This document shows positions 6,606-9,246 of a DNA stretch of 9,246 bases, one piece after another. Numbering within the stretch: position 1 is the stretch's first letter; each line of letters starts with the position of its first letter. The notes beneath the pieces are model-generated. The model ran no database searches. It saw only the letters and a list, made by a program, of their open reading frames with translations, and was not told where the DNA came from. Source of the DNA: an uncultured Lachnospiraceae bacterium (GTDB lineage Bacteria > Bacillota > Clostridia > Lachnospirales > Lachnospiraceae); assembly GCA_910584325.1 (NCBI GenBank), contig CAJTZH010000047.1, forward strand, positions 12,134 to 21,379, given 5' to 3'. The translations under genes and the position numbers were made by a program.

Positions 6606-9246
6606 ATGAGTAAAGTATATAAATTGGGAATTGATATCGGTTCCACCACGGTAAAGATTGCAATTTTAGATGAAGACAATACAATTTTATTTTCAGACTA
6701 TAAAAGACATTTCGCGAACATCCAGGAGACGCTCGCAGGACTTTTAGAGGAGGCGCGCGCAAAGCTTGGCGAACTTAACGTGCATCCTGTCATCACGGGT
6801 TCCGGCGGATTAACGCTCGCAAACCATCTTGAGGTGCCGTTTACACAGGAAGTCGTCGCTGTTTCCACGGCGCTGACCGATTACGCTCCGCAGACGGACG
6901 TAGCGATTGAACTTGGCGGCGAGGACGCAAAGATTATTTATTTCACAAACGGTATCGACCAGAGAATGAACGGCATCTGCGCCGGCGGTACGGGTTCGTT
7001 TATCGACCAGATGGCGGCGCTTTTACAAACTGACGCCGCGGGTCTGAACGAATATGCCAAAAATTATAAATCCATTTATCCGATTGCGGCGCGGTGCGGC
7101 GTATTCGCCAAAACCGATATCCAGCCGTTAATCAACGAAGGCGCGACAAAGGAAGATTTATCGGCTTCTATTTTTCAAGCTGTTGTCAACCAGACTATCA
7201 GCGGACTTGCCTGCGGCAAGCCAATCCGCGGAAACGTCGCGTTTCTCGGCGGTCCGCTGCACTTTTTGTCCGAGCTGAAAGCTGCGTTTATCCGCACGCT
7301 CAATTTAAAACCAGAAAACGTGATTGCGCCGGACCACTCTCATTTATTCGCGGCAGTCGGTTCCGCAATGACCTATAAAGAGGAGGTTTCCGTACCTGTC
7401 AATACGATGATTGAGCGGCTTTCTGCCAAAATCAAAATGGATTTTGAAGTTGCGCGTATGGAGCCTTTGTTTGCCACACAGGAAGACTACGACGCGTTTA
7501 CTGCGCGGCACAACTCGCACAGCGTCGCGACAGACAGCCTTTCTGACTATGAAGGTGACTGTTTTATCGGTATCGACGCCGGTTCCACGACAACAAAAGT
7601 CGCGCTGGTCGGCGAGGACGGAAGACTTTTATATTCATTTTACAGCAACAATAACGGCAGTCCGCTTGCGACAACGATTCAGTCCATTAAGGAAATTTAC
7701 GGGATGCTGCCGTCTACGGCAAGAATTGTCCGTTCCTGCTCCACAGGCTACGGCGAAGCGTTAATCAAAGCGGCGCTTCTGCTTGACGAGGGCGAGGTGG
7801 AAACCGTTTCCCACTACTATGCCGCCGCATTCTTTGACCCGGCGGTTGACTGCATCATTGATATCGGCGGACAGGACATGAAATGTATCAAGATTAAGAA
7901 CCAGACCGTTGACAGCGTGCAGTTAAACGAGGCATGCTCTTCCGGCTGCGGCTCTTTTATCGAGACATTTGCCAAATCCTTAAATTACGAAGTGGAAGCG
8001 TTCGCAAAAGAAGCGTTATTCGCGCCGCACCCGATTGACCTTGGAACGAGATGTACCGTCTTTATGAATTCCAAAGTAAAACAGGCGCAGAAGGAAGGCG
8101 CGTCCGTTGCCGACATTTCGGCAGGACTTGCTTACTCCGTTATCAAAAACGCGTTATACAAAGTTATTAAGATTACAGACCCGAAAGATTTAGGAAACCA
8201 TATTGTCGTCCAGGGCGGAACCTTCTACAACGACGCGGTTCTTCGAAGCTTTGAAACCATCGCAGGCGTTGAGGCGGTAAGGCCGGATATCGCCGGTATT
8301 ATGGGAGCGTTCGGCGCCGCGCTGATTGCGCGTGAACGCTACAACGGCCAGGCTACTACCATGCTTTCCATTGATAAAATCAACGAACTGACCTACGACA
8401 CAAAGATGGCACGATGTAAGGGCTGTACAAACCAGTGCCACCTGACCATCAACCGTTTTTCCGGCGGCAGGCAGTTTATTACCGGAAACCGCTGCGAGCG
8501 CGGTCTCGGCAAAGAAAAAAATAAAGAAAATATACCGAATCTTTTTGATTATAAAAATAAACGGCTGTTTGATTATGAGCCGCTTACCGAATCGGAATGC
8601 ACCCGCGGTATTGTGGGTATTCCAAGAGTTTTAAATATGTACGAGAACTATCCGTTCTGGTTTACATTTTTTACAAAACTTGGATACCGTGTCGTACTGT
8701 CGCCGGAATCCAACCGTAAAATTTACGAACTCGGCATTGAATCGATACCGAGTGAATCGGAATGTTACCCTGCCAAACTGGCACACGGACATGTGACATG
8801 GCTGATTCGAAACGGCATCAAGTTTATTTTCTACCCTTGCGTGCCGTACGAGCGTGTGGAATACAACGATTCCAATAACCACTACAACTGTCCGATTGTA
8901 ACCTCTTATGCGGAAAATATCAAGAATAACGTAGAGGAACTGCGCACGGAACAGATTGATTTTATGAATCCGTTCTGCGCGTTTACATCGGAAGAAATCC
9001 TTACAAAACGTCTGGTGGAAGTATTTAAAGACAGTATTGCAGCAAATGAAATCAAAGCCGCCGCACACGCAGGCTGGTTTGAACTGGAAAATTCCCGCGA
9101 CGATATCCGTGCCAAAGGCGAGGAAGTTCTCAAATATCTCGACGAAACAGGCAGACGCGGCATCGTCCTTGCCGGTCGTCCGTACCATGTTGACCCGGAA
9201 ATCAACCACGGTATTCCGGAGCTGAGTAACTCCTATGGTATCGCCG
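6606..9246 (+). CDS. Acyl-CoA dehydratase activase-related protein with tandem BadF/BadG/HgdC ATPase domains (C-terminus beyond window)
   Basis: The frame starts at an ATG preceded by GGAGG 9 bases upstream and stays open for 880 codons to the right edge. Two ASKHA ATPase domains lie in tandem (about 7-256 and 319-578), each opening with a phosphate-binding loop (GIDIGSTTVK, 8-17; GIDAGSTTTK, 322-331). Each carries the cysteine pair that in HgdC-type activases holds a [4Fe-4S] cluster at the dimer interface: Cys125 in ICAGGTGSF with Cys164 in RCGVF, and Cys444 in EACSSGCGSF with Cys483 in TRCTVF, 39 residues apart in both. The second metal/nucleotide motif is ELGGEDAK in domain 1 and DIGGQDMK in domain 2. 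A cluster C604-x2-C607-x3-C611 with C630 follows, then a DUF2229-like region from about 650. Family members are commonly about 1,400 residues long and end in a dehydratase-like region; a third or more is probably missing. Activases drive ATP-dependent electron transfer to 2-hydroxyacyl-CoA dehydratases; this fusion's own substrate is unknown. Confidence 0.93.
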   Translation, partial: MSKVYKLGIDIGSTTVKIAILDEDNTILFSDYKRHFANIQETLAGLLEEARAKLGELNVHPVITGSGGLTLANHLEVPFTQEVVAVSTALTDYAPQTDVAIELGGEDAKIIYFTNGIDQRMNGICAGGTGSFIDQMAALLQTDAAGLNEYAKNYKSIYPIAARCGVFAKTDIQPLINEGATKEDLSASIFQAVVNQTISGLACGKPIRGNVAFLGGPLHFLSELKAAFIRTLNLKPENVIAPDHSHLFAAVGSAMTYKEEVSVPVNTMIERLSAKIKMDFEVARMEPLFATQEDYDAFTARHNSHSVATDSLSDYEGDCFIGIDAGSTTTKVALVGEDGRLLYSFYSNNNGSPLATTIQSIKEIYGMLPSTARIVRSCSTGYGEALIKAALLLDEGEVETVSHYYAAAFFDPAVDCIIDIGGQDMKCIKIKNQTVDSVQLNEACSSGCGSFIETFAKSLNYEVEAFAKEALFAPHPIDLGTRCTVFMNSKVKQAQKEGASVADISAGLAYSVIKNALYKVIKITDPKDLGNHIVVQGGTFYNDAVLRSFETIAGVEAVRPDIAGIMGAFGAALIARERYNGQATTMLSIDKINELTYDTKMARCKGCTNQCHLTINRFSGGRQFITGNRCERGLGKEKNKENIPNLFDYKNKRLFDYEPLTESECTRGIVGIPRVLNMYENYPFWFTFFTKLGYRVVLSPESNRKIYELGIESIPSESECYPAKLAHGHVTWLIRNGIKFIFYPCVPYERVEYNDSNNHYNCPIVTSYAENIKNNVEELRTEQIDFMNPFCAFTSEEILTKRLVEVFKDSIAANEIKAAAHAGWFELENSRDDIRAKGEEVLKYLDETGRRGIVLAGRPYHVDPEINHGIPELSNSYGIA

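Noticed and set aside
8631..9209. A 192-codon open frame on the minus strand.
   Set aside because: It lies entirely opposite the activase gene, whose plus-strand translation shows clear family motifs and continuous coding; it is an antisense shadow.

Overview
The window looks like a chromosomal segment from an anaerobic Clostridia bacterium, most probably of the Lachnospiraceae type. Three things point there: the large two-domain acyl-CoA dehydratase activase fusion, a protein typical of strict anaerobes; strong Shine-Dalgarno sequences with near-consensus sigma-A promoters; and a signal-less GH43 enzyme beside core metabolic genes. This placement is inferred from gene content, not from a marker gene. 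I see no rRNA, tRNA, CRISPR array, insertion sequence or phage gene, and no gene-free stretch longer than about 200 bases.

Layout. Positions 1-6414 hold six genes, all on the minus strand. In transcription order they are: a rhomboid-like membrane protein with a zinc-binding tail (5527-6414), pyruvate kinase pyk (4050-5483), EPSP synthase aroA (2659-3957), a small lipoprotein of unknown function whose start overlaps the aroA stop (2015-2662), a cytoplasmic glycoside hydrolase family 43 enzyme (359-1960), and the N-terminal 99 residues of a DUF1015-family protein that runs off the left edge (1-297). Positions 6606-9246 hold one plus-strand gene, open to the right edge, encoding at least 880 residues of a tandem BadF/BadG/HgdC-type ATPase followed by a cysteine cluster and a DUF2229-like region.

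Regulation. The two transcription units diverge from a compact intergenic region (6415-6605). A perfect consensus sigma-A promoter (TTGACA, 17 bp, TATAAT) fires leftward into the rhomboid-pyk unit. A near-perfect one (TTGTAA, 17 bp, TATAAT) fires rightward into the activase gene. Only 13 bp separate the two -35 boxes. A hairpin followed by a T-rich run lies between pyk and aroA. It looks like an intrinsic terminator, yet I find no clear promoter for aroA after it, so partial readthrough is possible.

How the genes fit together. Pyruvate kinase and EPSP synthase both consume phosphoenolpyruvate, for ATP/pyruvate and for aromatic amino acid synthesis respectively. AroA and the lipoprotein are probably translationally coupled. 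GH43 probably hydrolyses imported xylo- or arabino-oligosaccharides. No complete new system is evident. The most unusual items are the rhomboid-like protein, which lacks the catalytic serine motif and carries a Cys/His-rich tail, and the unrecognised lipoprotein coupled to aroA.
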